A stretch of 34,491 nt of DNA from Proteiniphilum sp. (GTDB lineage Bacteria > Bacteroidota > Bacteroidia > Bacteroidales > Dysgonomonadaceae): assembly GCA_015478855.1 (NCBI GenBank), contig JADMKJ010000012.1, forward strand, positions 1 to 34,491. Reading direction: 5' to 3'. Position numbers and translations under genes: made by a program. The first letter of the stretch is position 1, and the number at the start of each line of letters is the position of its first letter. This document shows, in pieces, positions 32,595 through 34,491 of the stretch. The notes under the pieces were generated by a model. That model ran no database searches and was not told the DNA's origin. It saw only the letters and a list, made by a program, of their open reading frames with translations.

Positions 32595-34490
32595 ATGAGT
32601 AAACAGAGAGAGAAACTTTTCACGGATTTTCCTCCCGTAACCACCGAAGAGTGGATGGCTGTCGTCACCAAAGATCTGAAAGGTGCCGATTTCCAAAAGA
32701 GACTGGTGTGGAGAACAAATGAAGGGTTTAATGTGAATCCTTTTTATCGTGCAGAAGATATTGAAGGAATGGCTGCAGCAGAGAGTCTGCCCGGACAGTT
32801 TCCTTATGTACGCAGCACGAGAAAGGATAATGCCTGGTATGTCCGTCAGGAGATTGACGTGACAGATTTCAATGCAGCCAACAAAAAAGCACTTGCTTTG
32901 CTGGAGAGGGGGATCACCTCCTTTGGTTTTCATCTGCCGAAGAATGACCTTTCGGCGGGGAACCTGGCGATATTGCTCAACGGTATCGCACCCGACAAGG
33001 TGGAGCTGAACTTCAGCACCTGCATCTCAAAAACAGATGAACTGGCAAGGCTGGTGGTCGCTTATGTGACTGCACAGAAAGCAGATCTGATGCAGTGCTT
33101 CGGTTCCATTGAGTTCGACCCCTTCAGAAAGATCCTGAAAAAAGGTATGGATGAACCCAAATGGGTGGAGAAAACGGTGGAGATGGTGAAGATCACTGCT
33201 CCTCTACCACGTTACCGCGCTATTTCCGTCACTGGCAACAGGATGAACGATGCCGGTGCTTACAGCTTTCAGGAGCTGGGCTACAGCCTCTCTTACGGTA
33301 ACCAGGTGCTGTCGAAGCTGATTGAGAACGGTGTGGACCCCTCCCTCGCGGCAAAAAAGATTAAATTCGGGTTTGGTGTCGGATCCAACTACTTCATGGA
33401 GATTGCCAAATTCCGTGCTGCACGCTGGCTCTGGGCTGAGATCGTAAATGCCTACAAGCCTCCCTGTGCACATGACTGTGACAATAAAGCGGCCGACGGC
33501 ACCTGCCGTTGTGCTGCTAAGATGAATATACATGCAACCACCTCGCGATTCAACCAGTCGCTGTATGACCCTTACGTGAACCTGCTGCGTACGCAGACAG
33601 AAGCAATGTCGGCCACCATCGGTGCCGTCGATTCGCTGACAGTGCGTCCCTTCGATGAGGCGTTCGAGACACCTTCAGCCTTTGCTGAACGTATCGCTGC
33701 CAACCAGCAGCTGTTGCTGAAAGAGGAGGCTCATTTTGATAAGATCACCGACCCCTCTTCCGGCTCGTACTATATTGAGACGCTCACCTCCTCGCTGGCT
33801 GAACAGGCCTGGAAGCTGTTCCTCGAAACAGAAGAGACTGGCTTCTACGAAGCGCTGAAAGCAGGGAGAGTACAGGATGCCATCAACGGCTCCTCAGATG
33901 CCCGTTTCAATGCCGTCGCCAATCGCAGGGAGATCATGCTGGGAACCAATCAGTATCCCAACTTCGGTGAGTCGATGGCGGGAAAGATTGAGGACAAGGA
34001 GAAGCATGGCTGCGGATGTGGTGACAGCGATAAGGCGACACCACTGAAGAAGCTCAATCATAATCGGCTCGCCGATGCTTTCAGCGATGTACGCCTGGCC
34101 ACAGAACAAAGTGGGAAAAGACCCAAAGTGTTCATGCTTACCATCGGCCACCTGGCCATGCGGCTGGCACGTTCGCAGTTCTCCAGCAACTTCTTTGGTT
34201 GTGCCGGTTACGAGCTGATTGACAACCTCGGCTTCAACACGGTGGCTGAAGGTGTACAGGCAGCCCGTGCGAAGGGGGCTGACGTGGTGGTGCTCTGCTC
34301 CAGCGATGAGGAATATGTCACGCTGGCACCTGAGGCGTACGATCTGCTCAGGGACGGCAGGGAGCTGCTGGTGGTGGCAGGCTCACCCGCCTGCATGGAT
34401 GATCTGAAAGCACACGGTATTGAACATTTCATTCATGTGCGGAGCAACGTGCTGGAAACGCTGAAGATGTTTAATGATAAGCTGTTATAA
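32595..34490 (+). CDS. mutA: Methylmalonyl-CoA mutase small subunit
   Basis: A 631-residue subunit of the B12-dependent enzyme that interconverts methylmalonyl-CoA and succinyl-CoA, used for propionate formation by this group. The TIM-barrel part includes FQELGYSLSYGNQVL, KFGFGVGSNYFMEIAKFRA, TSRFNQSLYDPYVNLLRTQT and DPSSGSYYIE. The C-terminal flavodoxin-like part (from about residue 510) has TIGHLAMRLARSQF where the catalytic subunit would have DxHxxG with the cobalt-binding His, so it fits the non-catalytic small subunit. Two Cys clusters stand out: CAHDC...CRC near 33466-33515 and HGCGCG near 34008. The stop is one base before the window end; the large subunit gene mutB would be expected next. 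Confidence 0.96.
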   Translation: MSKQREKLFTDFPPVTTEEWMAVVTKDLKGADFQKRLVWRTNEGFNVNPFYRAEDIEGMAAAESLPGQFPYVRSTRKDNAWYVRQEIDVTDFNAANKKALALLERGITSFGFHLPKNDLSAGNLAILLNGIAPDKVELNFSTCISKTDELARLVVAYVTAQKADLMQCFGSIEFDPFRKILKKGMDEPKWVEKTVEMVKITAPLPRYRAISVTGNRMNDAGAYSFQELGYSLSYGNQVLSKLIENGVDPSLAAKKIKFGFGVGSNYFMEIAKFRAARWLWAEIVNAYKPPCAHDCDNKAADGTCRCAAKMNIHATTSRFNQSLYDPYVNLLRTQTEAMSATIGAVDSLTVRPFDEAFETPSAFAERIAANQQLLLKEEAHFDKITDPSSGSYYIETLTSSLAEQAWKLFLETEETGFYEALKAGRVQDAINGSSDARFNAVANRREIMLGTNQYPNFGESMAGKIEDKEKHGCGCGDSDKATPLKKLNHNRLADAFSDVRLATEQSGKRPKVFMLTIGHLAMRLARSQFSSNFFGCAGYELIDNLGFNTVAEGVQAARAKGADVVVLCSSDEEYVTLAPEAYDLLRDGRELLVVAGSPACMDDLKAHGIEHFIHVRSNVLETLKMFNDKLL

Positions 34491-34491
34491 A

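Overview
The window looks like a chromosomal segment of a fermentative member of the Bacteroidota, probably near Dysgonomonadaceae/Porphyromonadaceae (Proteiniphilum or Petrimonas type). The grounds are a SusC/SusD pair with an ECF sigma/FecR switch, -7 boxes of the Bacteroidota form TAnnTTTG, few Shine-Dalgarno sites, a Bacteroidota-length RodA and PurH, and a small-subunit methylmalonyl-CoA mutase as used in propionate/succinate metabolism. The species call is inference. I found no rRNA, tRNA, CRISPR array, insertion sequence or phage gene.

Left part (1-8158, all minus strand): a nutrient-uptake locus read right to left as ECF sigma factor, FecR anti-sigma factor, SusC-type TonB-dependent receptor, SusD-type lipoprotein, and a TlpA-like thioredoxin lipoprotein cut by the window edge. 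The receptor reading frame is broken by one extra base inside the N-terminal signalling (STN) domain, exactly the part that should talk to FecR. A 434-base gap with a small GC-rich island follows.

Middle part (8593-19125): a zinc-ribbon membrane protein of unknown role, uvrB (excision repair) and fhs (formate-tetrahydrofolate ligase) on the plus strand. A tightly overlapping minus-strand trio comes next (glycerophosphodiester phosphodiesterase, small SpoT-like HD hydrolase, hemW). It is followed by a minus-strand PLP lyase of the tryptophanase/tyrosine phenol-lyase family with its own promoter and terminator, and a divergent ROK glucokinase. The gap between these last two genes is filled with 7-bp tandem repeats.

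Right part (19302-34490, plus strand): purH, then the complete rod-shape/elongasome cluster mreB-mreC-mreD-PBP2-rodA. After that come a short-chain dehydrogenase, trmO, an exported protein with an HExxH zinc-protease signature that I cannot assign to a family, mtgA, and a two-gene unit pairing a YgbA_NO protein with a LuxR-type regulator whose N-terminus resembles the nitric-oxide repair protein RIC. The window ends with a creatininase-family amidohydrolase and the methylmalonyl-CoA mutase small subunit.

Most worth a second look: the frameshifted receptor; a degenerate 7-bp repeat (roughly RCTBAYM on the plus strand) that recurs in several intergenic gaps; the lyase, whose specificity residues are tyrosine phenol-lyase-like but which lacks an otherwise conserved active-site arginine; the putative nitrosative-stress regulator pair; and the exported HExxH protein.
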